This document shows positions 53,453 through 62,545 of a stretch of DNA of 64,000 nucleotides, in pieces; within the stretch, counting starts at the first letter, position 1; the number at the start of each line of letters is the position of its first letter. The notes below the pieces were generated by a model. That model had not been told where the DNA came from, did not search any database, and saw only the letters and a list, made by a program, of their open reading frames with translations. The stretch covers positions 1,798,001-1,862,000 of the forward strand of contig JADJLX010000005.1 of the NCBI GenBank assembly GCA_016709865.1, read 5' to 3'. The stretch comes from Bacteroidales bacterium. GTDB lineage: Bacteria > Bacteroidota > Bacteroidia > Bacteroidales > VadinHA17. The translations under genes and the position numbers were made by a program.

Positions 53453-55807
53453 TTAAAAATTAAAATTATAAGTGACAGAAGGGACTAATTGAAAAAGAGA
53501 TTGTTGAACTGCTTCTGTTTTAGAAGGATCATTTTCATTTTCCCTGAAACTTATTGAATAGGCGTTTTTACGGGCATAGGCATTGTAAACTGAAAAGTTC
53601 CAGCTCGATTCAAATTTTTCCCGCTTTTTGTTTGTAAATGTCAGCCCTAAGTCAAGCCGATGGTAGTCTGGCATACGGTAGCCATTTCTGTTAGTATATG
53701 CAGGAACAGTTACTCCATCAATAACATATTTCCCTTCCGGAAAAGTAACTGCATTTCCGGTGTTGTATACCCAATTCGCAGACACATTCAGCCTATCATT
53801 GAAATTATACATCAATACAATTGAAACGTCATGTGTCCTGTCGTGCTTTACAGGATACCATTCCCCGCCATCAATTTCATCAATCGACCGTTCAGTTCTT
53901 GATAGTGTATATCCGATCCAGCCTGTTAAGTCACCTTTTCTTTTTTTGATAAAAAATTCTGTACCATAAGCTCTACCCTTTCCGAATACCAGCTGAGATT
54001 CAACATGTTCGTTTAGAATAATATTTGCTCCGTTCTGATAATCAATCTGGTTTTGGAAGTTTTTATAATATACCTCAACTGATGTTTCAAACATATTGTC
54101 TTTGAAGTTTTTAAAAAATCCCAGGGCAACCTGATCGGCAACCTGGGGTTTCACAATTTTACTGCTTGAGATCCAGATGTCGGTCGGGAAAGAGACTGTT
54201 GAATTTGAAAGAAGATGCAGATATTGAGCGTTCCTTGCATAAGACATTTTAACAGACAGTTTTTCATTAACAATGTAGTTTAATGTCATTCGTGGTTCAG
54301 GAATTCCATAATTCTTAATTATATCCCCTTTTTTGTATGAAACTGAGCTGGTTATCTTATCATTTTCATTATATGTATACACTGTACCCGGACCAATAAC
54401 GGAGCAAATTGAATATCTTAAACCGTAATTGATTATTAACCTGTCTGAAATATCATACTTATGAGAGATGTAAACAGCACTTTCCACAGCATTTTTCCTG
54501 TCAATAACTTTTGAGTTGGTAATATTTTCATTTTCTGATTTCAGCTCACCCGGATGGAATGTATGGTCTATTGTATTAAATCCGAATTTAATAGTGTTTT
54601 TTGTATTGATAAAGTATTGAAAATCTTCTTTTAAGTTGAAATCTCTGATTCCTGAAGTAACTTCTAATAGTTCCCCGATATTATAACCGATACCATAATT
54701 ATAATCGCTGTATATAAGCGAGCTGTTCAGGAAAAGTTTATTGCCGAATATATGATTCCACCTTAATGTTGCAGTTTTATTCCCCCAGTTAAAGCCAACC
54801 AGATCTGATATTTTAAATACATCCCTGCCAAAATACCCTGACAGGAAAATCCTGTTTTTATCATTTATTTTATAGTTCGCTTTTGCATTAAAATCATAAA
54901 AATAAAGTTTGGTGCTTTTAGCAGCAGGATCTTTCCATAATGGTAGAAAGATATCTGCATAGGTTCGTCTTCCTGAAATAATGAAGGAACCTTTGTCCTT
55001 AACTATCGGAGCTTCTATCGTTAGCCTGGAGGCTATTAAACCTATGCCCCCCGATGCAGCAAGTTTTTTGGAATTGCCTTCCTTCATTTGAATATCGAGT
55101 ACTGATGAGAGACGGCCACCATAATTTGCCGGAGAGTTACCTTTATAAAACTCCATGTCTTTTACAGCGTCTGAATTGAATACTGAGAAAAAACCGAGTA
55201 AGTGTGCTGAGCTATAAACGGGTGCCTCATCAAGAATTATCAGGTTTTGATCGGCACTTCCACCCCTCACATAAAAACCGCTATTTCCTTCACCTGCAGA
55301 TTTTACTCCCGGCATCAGAGAAATGGTTTTTAAAATGTCCTGCTCCCCAAATATTACAGGAACAGACACCACGTCTTTCGGAGATATTTTTACGACACTC
55401 ATTTCCGGAGCCTTTATATTTCTGTTTGAAGCTTCGCTTACTATTACTACCTCTGCAATTTCAACTGATGCCTGTTGCAATTCAGCATTCTTATTAATAT
55501 TACCGGTAAGTTCAATAACTTCAGTTTTAGTATTATAGCCCAGGTATGAATAATGAAGAGTATGTATACCAACTGGCAAGGTAATTGAGTAAAAGCCATA
55601 TGCGTTAGCCATTGCACCTTTATATAACTCTTTTATCTGCACTGTAGCTCCTATCAATGCTTCCCCGCTTTCTGAGCTTCTGATGTATCCGCTGATAGTA
55701 TAATTTTGTTGTGCTATGCCTTCTGCAGGCTGCACAACTGTTTGGGAAAATCCAATTTTCGTGATTGTTAAAAGGATCAGGATATAGATATTTGTTGTTG
55801 TTTTCAT
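53453..55807 (-). CDS. TonB-dependent receptor with carboxypeptidase-like N-terminal domain
   Basis: A 784-residue outer-membrane receptor. The ATG at 55807 is chosen for the signal peptide (NIYILILLTITKIGFSQT); an in-frame ATG at 55861 overlaps operator D. Residues about 30-115 form the carboxypeptidase D-like regulatory domain (YTISGYIRSSESGEALIGAT). A plug domain follows (about 120-240, KSAGEGNSGFYVRGGSADQN), and a 22-strand-type barrel ends with LVPSVTYNFNF. Not a SusC; belongs to the DUF4249-associated group. Ligand unknown. Confidence 0.88.
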   Translation of the reverse strand: MKTTTNIYILILLTITKIGFSQTVVQPAEGIAQQNYTISGYIRSSESGEALIGATVQIKELYKGAMANAYGFYSITLPVGIHTLHYSYLGYNTKTEVIELTGNINKNAELQQASVEIAEVVIVSEASNRNIKAPEMSVVKISPKDVVSVPVIFGEQDILKTISLMPGVKSAGEGNSGFYVRGGSADQNLIILDEAPVYSSAHLLGFFSVFNSDAVKDMEFYKGNSPANYGGRLSSVLDIQMKEGNSKKLAASGGIGLIASRLTIEAPIVKDKGSFIISGRRTYADIFLPLWKDPAAKSTKLYFYDFNAKANYKINDKNRIFLSGYFGRDVFKISDLVGFNWGNKTATLRWNHIFGNKLFLNSSLIYSDYNYGIGYNIGELLEVTSGIRDFNLKEDFQYFINTKNTIKFGFNTIDHTFHPGELKSENENITNSKVIDRKNAVESAVYISHKYDISDRLIINYGLRYSICSVIGPGTVYTYNENDKITSSVSYKKGDIIKNYGIPEPRMTLNYIVNEKLSVKMSYARNAQYLHLLSNSTVSFPTDIWISSSKIVKPQVADQVALGFFKNFKDNMFETSVEVYYKNFQNQIDYQNGANIILNEHVESQLVFGKGRAYGTEFFIKKRKGDLTGWIGYTLSRTERSIDEIDGGEWYPVKHDRTHDVSIVLMYNFNDRLNVSANWVYNTGNAVTFPEGKYVIDGVTVPAYTNRNGYRMPDYHRLDLGLTFTNKKREKFESSWNFSVYNAYARKNAYSISFRENENDPSKTEAVQQSLFQLVPSVTYNFNF

Positions 55808-55831
55808 ATACTTTGTATGTTTTAATAACAT

Positions 55832-55900
55832 CAAAGTAACTGATGCATCAGCCTCAATCAAAGGGAAATATGATTAGCGGTCAGATAATGTGATAAGTGG
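55832..55900 (-). promoter_or_regulatory. LytTR-type operator and promoter D
   Basis: Minus-strand half-sites CCACTTATCA and CCGCTAATCA (plus-strand 55871-55900) are offset by 20 bases, the best match to the consensus. TTTG at -33 and TTACTTTG at -7 (ending at 55832) are placed as in the other copies. The receptor ATG is at 55807, so the leader is only about 18 bases. Confidence 0.85.
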
Positions 55901-56554
55901 GAAACCCTTTGCGATGAACCAGATTGCCAATAACAATTCAAGTAAAATCAGTGGAAGATTCAGTCCGAAGTAAATTGAAGTCAGGATATCTATCATGTCG
56001 AACATTATCAGAAGACTTGCAAAAATTGTGAATATTGTACCTAAAAGACCCCAGAGTGACAGCCATCTGGGAATGAGTTTTGATTGATACAATAAAAAAT
56101 AAAACATTAAACCCCCAATACTTGAGGCAAGAATCATTGCGACATGGTTCACAAAATCACGTCCTGACCGCAATAAATCACCTAAGGTCTGAAAATAAGA
56201 TAAATCAGTTGTTCCTACCTTAACAAATCCCTGGCTTAACGACAATAACAACAGCAGAATTACAAATCCAATTATATTTAAAACTGCTGCAATAATCCTG
56301 AAACTAAGAAACCCAAGAGCCAGGCTCTCTTTGTACTTTCTTAAAATCGGATATAATATTATAGCAAAACATATACATGAAATAGTCCAGAGAAACTGAA
56401 ATAGTGCTGCAAATAGTACCTGGTTTGTATTTGCAGATGCTTTTAACAGATAATCAGGAGCATCAATTGCAGGTGAAATACTTAGTACTCCTGCGACTAT
56501 CCCAACGATATATATAACTCCGGCAAAAACTGTTCTTTTCCTGTTTGAGTTCAT
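55874..56554 (-). CDS. DUF4386 membrane protein
   Basis: A 226-residue membrane protein with about seven hydrophobic helices. The start KRTVFAGVIYIVGIVAGVLS, the APDYLLKASAN loop and the end WFIAKGF are typical of DUF4386. Function unknown. The ATG overlaps the serine hydrolase stop by 4 bases. Its 3' end overlaps operator D of the next operon. Confidence 0.85.
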   Translation of the reverse strand: MNSNRKRTVFAGVIYIVGIVAGVLSISPAIDAPDYLLKASANTNQVLFAALFQFLWTISCICFAIILYPILRKYKESLALGFLSFRIIAAVLNIIGFVILLLLLSLSQGFVKVGTTDLSYFQTLGDLLRSGRDFVNHVAMILASSIGGLMFYFLLYQSKLIPRWLSLWGLLGTIFTIFASLLIMFDMIDILTSIYFGLNLPLILLELLLAIWFIAKGFPLITLSDR

Positions 56555-58038
56555 AATTTATTATCATTTATCTTTTTTAAAGCAATTTCGTATTCCTTGC
56601 TAAACTCTTTATTTACTGAATATTTCTCATATAATTGAATGCACTTACTGTAATAGTCTAAAGCTTTTTCATTTTTGTTCTGTGATAATAGTTCACCATA
56701 TGAATAATTCAGAATGAATGAATCTGGATACTCCTGAATTGCCAGAGTATAAACTGCAGATGCTTCTTTTGGCATATTGTATTTTTGATTCAGTTCTTTA
56801 CACAACTGATTGAATTCTGTTTCATCAATAAAATATCGCTTATCATTTCTGAGCGTATAGTATTTTTTAATGGCTGCATCAATACCTTCATGGCCAATTA
56901 TGAATCCCATATCTTTTGCAATTGATTTTTTAGGCAGGGAATACCCTTGTCCATGGAGAATATTAATTATCTCATCTGTAATTGCATAATCGAATTTAAC
57001 ACCAAGTTCAGTCCGGTAGTAGTTATTTTGAAAAAGAATAATGTCAATTGAGTCTTCAACAATCCTTGTAGAGTAGGCCTTATATCCATCGGTACTTCCG
57101 CCATGACTTATTAATGTAAGGGAATCGTGCCCAACAACCTTGTCGGTAATCCACCAGCCATAACCATAATATTGCCAGTCTTTAATATAGCGTGTAAATA
57201 TCTTTTTATATAAGTCCTTTGACAATAGTTTTTGAGTTTTAAAACATTCATCATTGAATTTAGCCAGATCTTCAACAGTTGTTAGAATTCCTCCTGAGCC
57301 TTTTATGAGTGACATATCAATAAAGGATGGATTCATATATCCTTCCAATAAATGATACTCATACCCGTATGCTCTTTTCAAATCAATATCAAGGTTTTTA
57401 TCATGTTTGGAATCATTCATGCCAAGAGGTATAAAGAGGTTCTCTTTCAATAAGTCAGCAAAATCCTTTTTTGAAACTTTTTCGCAAATGATTGCAAGAA
57501 TATTATAGGCAATTCCACTATATAAAAAACTTGTTCCTGGTTCAAACTTCAGATCAAGATCCTTTATTAATACTAAATATTGGTCGGAATTATAAGTCCA
57601 CCGGACAAGCTTTTTTGAAAGGTTAGGAATTGCTCCATGATCAGGAATACCAGATGTATGAGTTAACATCTGATGTATTGTTGCCTCATTTTTTCCGGGG
57701 CCGGCATAGTTAGGGATATATTCATTTATGGTAGCATTTAAATCTATTAATCCATCGTTTACCAGGATTAATGTCATAAAAGCTGTTATCGATTTTCCAA
57801 TAGAACCGGCCAGAAATTTAGTATCAGGAGTATTCGGTATATTCCATTCCCGGTTCGCTAATCCAAACGCATTCTTGTAGATAATATTTTCACCCTTTTT
57901 AACCAGAATTGTACCATTGAATTGGCCGTTTTCGGCGTAGGCGCTCATCAGATCATTAATTTTATACTCTGAACTTTGTGAGAACAAATTCTGACTTACT
58001 AACAAACCGCATAAAATTGCTATAGCTAAATTTCTCAT
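56551..58038 (-). CDS. Serine hydrolase (class C beta-lactamase-like) with TPR-like tail
   Basis: A 495-residue exported protein (signal peptide RNLAIAILCGLLVSQNLFSQ). The catalytic SxxK is SIGK (Ser79, Lys82). The usual YxN motif reads YSG (FLYSGIAYN), and the KTG-like element is SHGGSTDGY near residue 310. About residues 400-495 add helical TPR-like repeats (ALDYYSKCIQLYEKYSVNKE). Such proteins are esterases or peptidases rather than true beta-lactamases. The gene lies behind operator E and is followed by DUF4386. Confidence 0.85.
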   Translation of the reverse strand: MRNLAIAILCGLLVSQNLFSQSSEYKINDLMSAYAENGQFNGTILVKKGENIIYKNAFGLANREWNIPNTPDTKFLAGSIGKSITAFMTLILVNDGLIDLNATINEYIPNYAGPGKNEATIHQMLTHTSGIPDHGAIPNLSKKLVRWTYNSDQYLVLIKDLDLKFEPGTSFLYSGIAYNILAIICEKVSKKDFADLLKENLFIPLGMNDSKHDKNLDIDLKRAYGYEYHLLEGYMNPSFIDMSLIKGSGGILTTVEDLAKFNDECFKTQKLLSKDLYKKIFTRYIKDWQYYGYGWWITDKVVGHDSLTLISHGGSTDGYKAYSTRIVEDSIDIILFQNNYYRTELGVKFDYAITDEIINILHGQGYSLPKKSIAKDMGFIIGHEGIDAAIKKYYTLRNDKRYFIDETEFNQLCKELNQKYNMPKEASAVYTLAIQEYPDSFILNYSYGELLSQNKNEKALDYYSKCIQLYEKYSVNKEFSKEYEIALKKINDNKL

Positions 58039-58108
58039 TCTAAAAACTTATTGTTTACAAGCCTAAAAACAGGTAATTATTCTGATCGTTGCATTTGCAA
58101 TTACAATC

Positions 58109-58177
58109 CAAATAAAAAATAATAACAAGTTCAACCAAAGAGAAATATGATTAACGGTCCTATTAAATGATAAGTGG
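58109..58177 (-). promoter_or_regulatory. LytTR-type operator and promoter E
   Basis: Minus-strand half-sites CCACTTATCA and CCGTTAATCA (plus-strand 58148-58177) are offset by 20 bases, with -33 TTTG and -7 TTTATTTG (ending at 58109) at the shared distances. It lies 71 bases before the ATG at 58038 and 27 bases after the stop of the LytTR regulator gene. Confidence 0.8.
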
Positions 58178-58203
58178 TAAGTATGAGTAAAATCTCAGGT
58201 ATT

Positions 58204-58926
58204 CTAGCTAAATGCTTTTAGCTTTTGTGCATATCTGCGACTGACTTCAAGTGGTTCGGGAATGTTCTTTAGATAAGCTCTGTGTTGGGAATTTGATTTC
58301 TTTTCAATGCGGTCGACATGCTCCATATTAATAATACTCGAGCGGTGGATCCTTACAAAATTATTATCAGGTAATTCTTCCTGCCATTGTTTCAGGGTTT
58401 TTAAAACAAGACAATGCCTTCCTTCAATTGTTACAATTTTTGAATAATTACCCACAGGCTCTATGAATGAAATTGAGCTGACTTTTATAAATTTTGATGT
58501 ATAGTTATTCAGCTTTACATAAATACTGTCGGAGTATTCATATGTCCTGGTTTCACTCTCCTGTGCCTTTTCTTTTCTTACAACCTTCTCAATCGCAATA
58601 TTCAACCTCTCAGGATTAACAGGTTTCAACAGGTAATCAATTGCATTTACCTCAAAAGCCCTTATGGCATACTCGTCATAAGCAGTTACAAAAATCACCT
58701 TTATTGAATTATTAATAACTTCACATAAATCAAACCCTGTTTCACCACCTAACTGTATGTCGAGAAAAACCAATTGTGGATTATGCATGTTAATTAATTC
58801 TACAGCAGATTCACACGAATTGGCCTCTCCGACTATTTTTATTTCAGGATGACTTGAAAGAAGCTTTTTAAGATTTAACCTGGCCAGCCTTTCATCATCA
58901 ACTATGATTGCTTTCAGGGTTGTCAT
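58204..58926 (-). CDS. LytTR-family response regulator
   Basis: A 240-residue two-domain regulator. The receiver (1-120) has the acidic pair at 10-11, phospho-acceptor Asp56 in VFLDIQ, Thr81 and Lys101. The LytTR DNA-binding domain (about 135-240) has SISFIEPVGNYSKIVT, LKTLKQWQEELP, and NFVRIHRSSIINMEHV, the family signature, and ends ISRRYAQKLKAF-like. Its ATG overlaps the kinase stop by 4 bases. LytTR proteins bind pairs of about 9-bp direct repeats one or two turns apart, which matches the five operators found in this window. Confidence 0.93.
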   Translation of the reverse strand: MTTLKAIIVDDERLARLNLKKLLSSHPEIKIVGEANSCESAVELINMHNPQLVFLDIQLGGETGFDLCEVINNSIKVIFVTAYDEYAIRAFEVNAIDYLLKPVNPERLNIAIEKVVRKEKAQESETRTYEYSDSIYVKLNNYTSKFIKVSSISFIEPVGNYSKIVTIEGRHCLVLKTLKQWQEELPDNNFVRIHRSSIINMEHVDRIEKKSNSQHRAYLKNIPEPLEVSRRYAQKLKAFS

Positions 58927-59996
58927 ATTTTATTTGGATTTTCAATTTCTATTGTAGCGCAAACCCAACCTTCATCTTCAATAAGAGAAAATGAATAGTT
59001 TTCATCGTAATATAATCCCAGCCTGTTTTTTAAGTTATCAATGCCATTGCTTGTTCCGTTATTGTTCTTATCGGATGATGGAGCCGGATTTAACAATTTA
59101 CCAGTATTTGATACACTTATTACAAGCTTATTGTTTGCCAGAACAACTGAAAGGCGAATAATCAGTTTTTGCTTCATTGTCTTTGTACCGTATTTAACTG
59201 CATTTTCAATAAGCAGGTGAATAATAAAAGATGGAATTGAAACAGATTTGGATGTTTCTTCAACTGAGATCTCATATTCAAATTCCTCTTCGAATCTTGT
59301 TTTCTGAATTTCAAGATATTTCAAAACTGATTCGACCTCCTTTTCAACAGTGACTGTCATTTGTTGTTTGTTAAGGGTATACCTGTAATATTCAGACATA
59401 TCAATAACAAGTTTCTTCGCCTTTTCAGTATTATCATCAATTAAAGTGTAGATAGAGTTCAGTACATTAAACAAAAAATGGGGATTTATCTGGTAGCGCA
59501 GCATTTTAAGCTGAACGTCCTTGGCCAGTGTCTCGGCTTTATGAGCTGTTTCTCTTTGTTTTCCGGCCTGCACAACAAGATGAGTGAGGAAGTATGTTGC
59601 AGTTAAGAATAGGACAACCAGACTCATGCCGGGAGTGTATTTACCAATAATCTCAAGTGTTACCGGATTCTGAACTGGTAATCCACATTTAACTGCCATC
59701 CATTTAGCTAAATACAGAACCAGGGTTGGTATACTAACTGTAAATACGAATATCATAAACCATAGAAGGAACTTTTGCTTTCTAACTATTGCCCATCTGT
59801 AACCAAGCATAATTATGAAAATGAATGGTAATAATGAAATGAATTCAAAAAGAAAATTCAAGAGTATTTTTCTTGTATAATTCATTTCAGGTGGAGCCCA
59901 TACGAATGAATCAACCATTCTCACAGCTGTCAGAAATAACAGAACTACCAGCAAGTGGAAAAAATACTGATGCTTCTTATGAAGTGCCTTTAGCAT
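58923..59996 (-). CDS. LytS/YehU-type sensor histidine kinase
   Basis: A 357-residue kinase. Four hydrophobic segments (about 12-30, 45-70, 78-100, 122-143) form the sensor part. The His_kinase domain has the phospho-acceptor in YQINPHFLFNVLNSI (His173), and the ATPase N-box is HLLIENAVKYG with GTSNGIDNLKNRL as the G-box. No large periplasmic domain is seen, so the signal may be in the membrane. It pairs with the LytTR regulator in a two-gene operon. Confidence 0.92.
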   Translation of the reverse strand: MLKALHKKHQYFFHLLVVLLFLTAVRMVDSFVWAPPEMNYTRKILLNFLFEFISLLPFIFIIMLGYRWAIVRKQKFLLWFMIFVFTVSIPTLVLYLAKWMAVKCGLPVQNPVTLEIIGKYTPGMSLVVLFLTATYFLTHLVVQAGKQRETAHKAETLAKDVQLKMLRYQINPHFLFNVLNSIYTLIDDNTEKAKKLVIDMSEYYRYTLNKQQMTVTVEKEVESVLKYLEIQKTRFEEEFEYEISVEETSKSVSIPSFIIHLLIENAVKYGTKTMKQKLIIRLSVVLANNKLVISVSNTGKLLNPAPSSDKNNNGTSNGIDNLKNRLGLYYDENYSFSLIEDEGWVCATIEIENPNKI

Positions 59997-60455
59997 ATTA
60001 AACGTTTGTTAAAAAATTTCATTCATCATACATTTATTCATATCTCCTTACATGCTTTTTCTGCTTTTTAATTTATTTATTCAGGTGTAGCTATGTAAAG
60101 ATATTTTAAAAATTCTAACCATCCAATAATCTGTTCGATAATAACTTAATCCAAAATTCAAAAAAGGGAGCCATGTTTCATTGTTAAATTAAAACCTAAA
60201 ACTATGAGTTGAAAACTCTTTTGAATTTTGAGACTGTATATTGGTTTATGAAACATGGCCCGTATCAAATGTAGAATCATTATTATAATGTTGAAAAACT
60301 ATTATACAAATGGTCAAAATCCACTACGAACTGCTATTTCAAGGCTACCTGATGCTTATTAAAAGAATAAAAGCCGGTGAAAATTTTCACCGGCTTATTC
60401 AGATTTATCAGTGTTTAATCTTCATCTGATAAATGTATATAGAGAAGTCCCCCTT
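59997..60455. other. Intergenic region upstream of the kinase operon
   Basis: This 459-bp gap has no credible gene. It holds the kinase promoter region near 60000-60110, an inverted repeat GCCATGTTTCAT (60170-60181) / ATGAAACATGGC (60248-60259) around an AT-rich segment with a smaller GAGTT/AACTC hairpin, and the terminator at 60371-60396 of the SusCD operon. Confidence 0.7.
60371..60396 (-). terminator. Perfect palindromic terminator of SusC/SusD operon
   Basis: AAGCCGGTGAAAA pairs perfectly with TTTTCACCGGCTT; on the minus strand it is followed by TTATTCTTTT. It lies 60-85 bases after the stop of the lipoprotein gene at 60456. Confidence 0.88.
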
Positions 60456-60977
60456 TTACACTTCATCATCTAACCATCTGGTACGGCGGAATCCGGTCAC
60501 CTTGTAAACCTTGCCAGCTTTTCTGGTGTCTGTCATAGTAAAGGTTATCTTATCCGATTTCCCGCCGGTTGCAGTATCATATCCATCCATTACAATGATT
60601 CCTTCTGTAATTGTAAATGTGGGTGAGGGTGTTGTTGTATAGTAGGTATTCTGGACATTCCCACCGCTAAAAGATTTTCCGGGAACATCGCAACTTATTT
60701 TTCCGTCAAATCTTCCGGTATAGGATGAAGAAGTGGAAGTAGTCCTTATCCACATCTGATTAGTGCTGTTATCAGCAGTATTGAATGTAGACATTACAAT
60801 AAGACCACTTGTAACATTTGGAGTAACACTTGTATCTGTAAATCTTACAAGCCATTCTCCGCAGAGCGGATAGACAGGACTATATTCAATTTCATAATCC
60901 TTATATGTTTCACAACCTGATGCCGCAACAAGCAGTAAACAAAATATTGCTATTTTATAAAAAGCTTTCATTTTCAT
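60456..60977 (-). CDS. Putative lipid-binding lipoprotein, SusCD-associated
   Basis: A 173-residue lipoprotein with lipobox LLVAASGC (Cys22). The pattern CGEWLVRFTD, SGLIVMSTFNTADN and a final KVTGFRRTRWLDDEV is that of the putative lipid-binding (DUF3823/Lipid_bd-like) family of Bacteroidota, which commonly follows SusC/SusD genes. It starts 28 bases after the SusD stop. Role unknown; surface exposure is likely. Confidence 0.75.
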   Translation of the reverse strand: MKMKAFYKIAIFCLLLVAASGCETYKDYEIEYSPVYPLCGEWLVRFTDTSVTPNVTSGLIVMSTFNTADNSTNQMWIRTTSTSSSYTGRFDGKISCDVPGKSFSGGNVQNTYYTTTPSPTFTITEGIIVMDGYDTATGGKSDKITFTMTDTRKAGKVYKVTGFRRTRWLDDEV

Positions 60978-61005
60978 ATTTTTTTATTAAACATTTCTTT
61001 TATAA

Positions 61006-62526
61006 TTATTTATGCCACCATAATTTTACCTGGATAGGAATTGCTGTCGATGTATTTTTGTTGTAATCAGAAGATGTTTTTGGATAAATAAGTCTTCGGG
61101 GAAACTCACCTGATCCGAGCACAGAATTCATTGATGGGGCAAACTCCCCTATTACATATGAGGGATCCTGAGAACTTACAGTCCCCGCTTTCGGGAATCC
61201 TGTTCTGTTTGTTTCAAGAAAAGCTTCCCATGCCTGGCATCTGACTGCGGCTATCCATTTCTGTCTCCAGATTGACTCCAGCATTGTTGCTGACGAGGTT
61301 TGATTAAATTCATAATTTTTACCCGGCCCAATGAATTCATCGACATTAAAATTCGCAGGAAATACAAATTCAATATCATCTGCATCTTTTGCAGCTTTCC
61401 ATCTTTCGAATGCAGCCCTGACACCATTGTCGTAATCCACTTTTGCTTCAGCAGGTTTCAGCAAAAGAACATTTGCTTCGGCTTTCATAAACTCGACTTC
61501 TGCGAGCGACATAAAATATACCGGATCGTTGGCTTTAAGCAAAGCTCTCGATGTTCTGTTGGCATAAGCAGCACCTAATGTATAGCCTCCCTGTGGCAAT
61601 CCAACATAGTCCCCGTAAACAGCATCAGGAGTTACTGCCCTTTCCATAAATACAGATGCCCGTGGATCTCCGTTTTTGAAAAGATACAAAGCAAGTGTGG
61701 AACTAGCCCGTATATTTTGAGGGGTATTAAGTTTACGGCGGTCGTTTTCAAAAAGCGGATTAGAACTGTTCTCCTTATTTTCAAAAACTGCTATTTTGCA
61801 ATCGGCATTCAGAAGATCGCCTTCAACCAGCAATGCCTGAATTGCAGTTTTATTTGATGCAAAATCGGGATCGCGCATAAATATCTTGAGCTTCAGCGAT
61901 TTCGCAAACTTTGTCCACATATCAATATCTCCCTTGAATATAAAATCAGTATTTCCCATTGGCGATGATACAGCCGCATTTTCAGCATCTGCTTTTTTAG
62001 CCAGCGCTTCATTCAGCATATTTATTAAGGAAGCATTTACAGTTTTTGCATTGTCGAACTTTGGATTAAGATAATTCTGAAAATTCAACGCTTCAGTGAA
62101 TGGAATATCACCGTATGAATCAGCCAAAATATTATAAACATAGGCAGTCATTATTTTTGATGCCATCCAGTAATGCCACTCGCCGGCATTTTCGGCTTTC
62201 TTCATCGATTCCTGAAAATCAGTCAATGCACCTGCGTACAATGCACCCCAGCTGCGTGTAATATATGAGCTGCTGTTCGGGATGTTGTACGAATCAATAC
62301 CAGTATACTGGTTACTCGCCGAATTCTGAGCATAGTGCTGCGACCACATACCTCCAAGCAACTGTAAATCACCACCAACAACAGAAGAGGTCCATATTAG
62401 CCCTGAAGCAAAAAACTTGTCAGACTTTACTTCAGAGGGATAGTTTGGATCTTCGTTTATATTTAGTTCGCATGAGTTTATCATCAAACTCAGCAAAACG
62501 ATTCCAAATAGATATTTTTTTCTCAT
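61006..62526 (-). CDS. SusD/RagB-family lipoprotein (SusD-like_2)
   Basis: A 506-residue surface lipoprotein with lipobox at about residues 15-19 (MINSC). It matches the SusD-like_2 group: SVVGGDLQLLGGMWSQHYAQ near residue 54, a TPR-like helical core including ADSYGDIPFTEAL, SLAEVEFMKAEANVLL near 350, and a final GEFPRRLIYP. It captures ligand for the partner SusC. The ligand is not deducible, as no sugar-degrading gene lies within this operon's visible part. Confidence 0.9.
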   Translation of the reverse strand: MRKKYLFGIVLLSLMINSCELNINEDPNYPSEVKSDKFFASGLIWTSSVVGGDLQLLGGMWSQHYAQNSASNQYTGIDSYNIPNSSSYITRSWGALYAGALTDFQESMKKAENAGEWHYWMASKIMTAYVYNILADSYGDIPFTEALNFQNYLNPKFDNAKTVNASLINMLNEALAKKADAENAAVSSPMGNTDFIFKGDIDMWTKFAKSLKLKIFMRDPDFASNKTAIQALLVEGDLLNADCKIAVFENKENSSNPLFENDRRKLNTPQNIRASSTLALYLFKNGDPRASVFMERAVTPDAVYGDYVGLPQGGYTLGAAYANRTSRALLKANDPVYFMSLAEVEFMKAEANVLLLKPAEAKVDYDNGVRAAFERWKAAKDADDIEFVFPANFNVDEFIGPGKNYEFNQTSSATMLESIWRQKWIAAVRCQAWEAFLETNRTGFPKAGTVSSQDPSYVIGEFAPSMNSVLGSGEFPRRLIYPKTSSDYNKNTSTAIPIQVKLWWHK

Positions 62527-62545
62527 TTGTTTAAATTTTTAATTT

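Noticed and set aside
60301..60455. tRNA or small RNA gene near the SusCD operon end
   Set aside because: Apart from the perfect terminator hairpin, no cloverleaf or CCA-adjacent stem was seen; other gaps were likewise checked without success.
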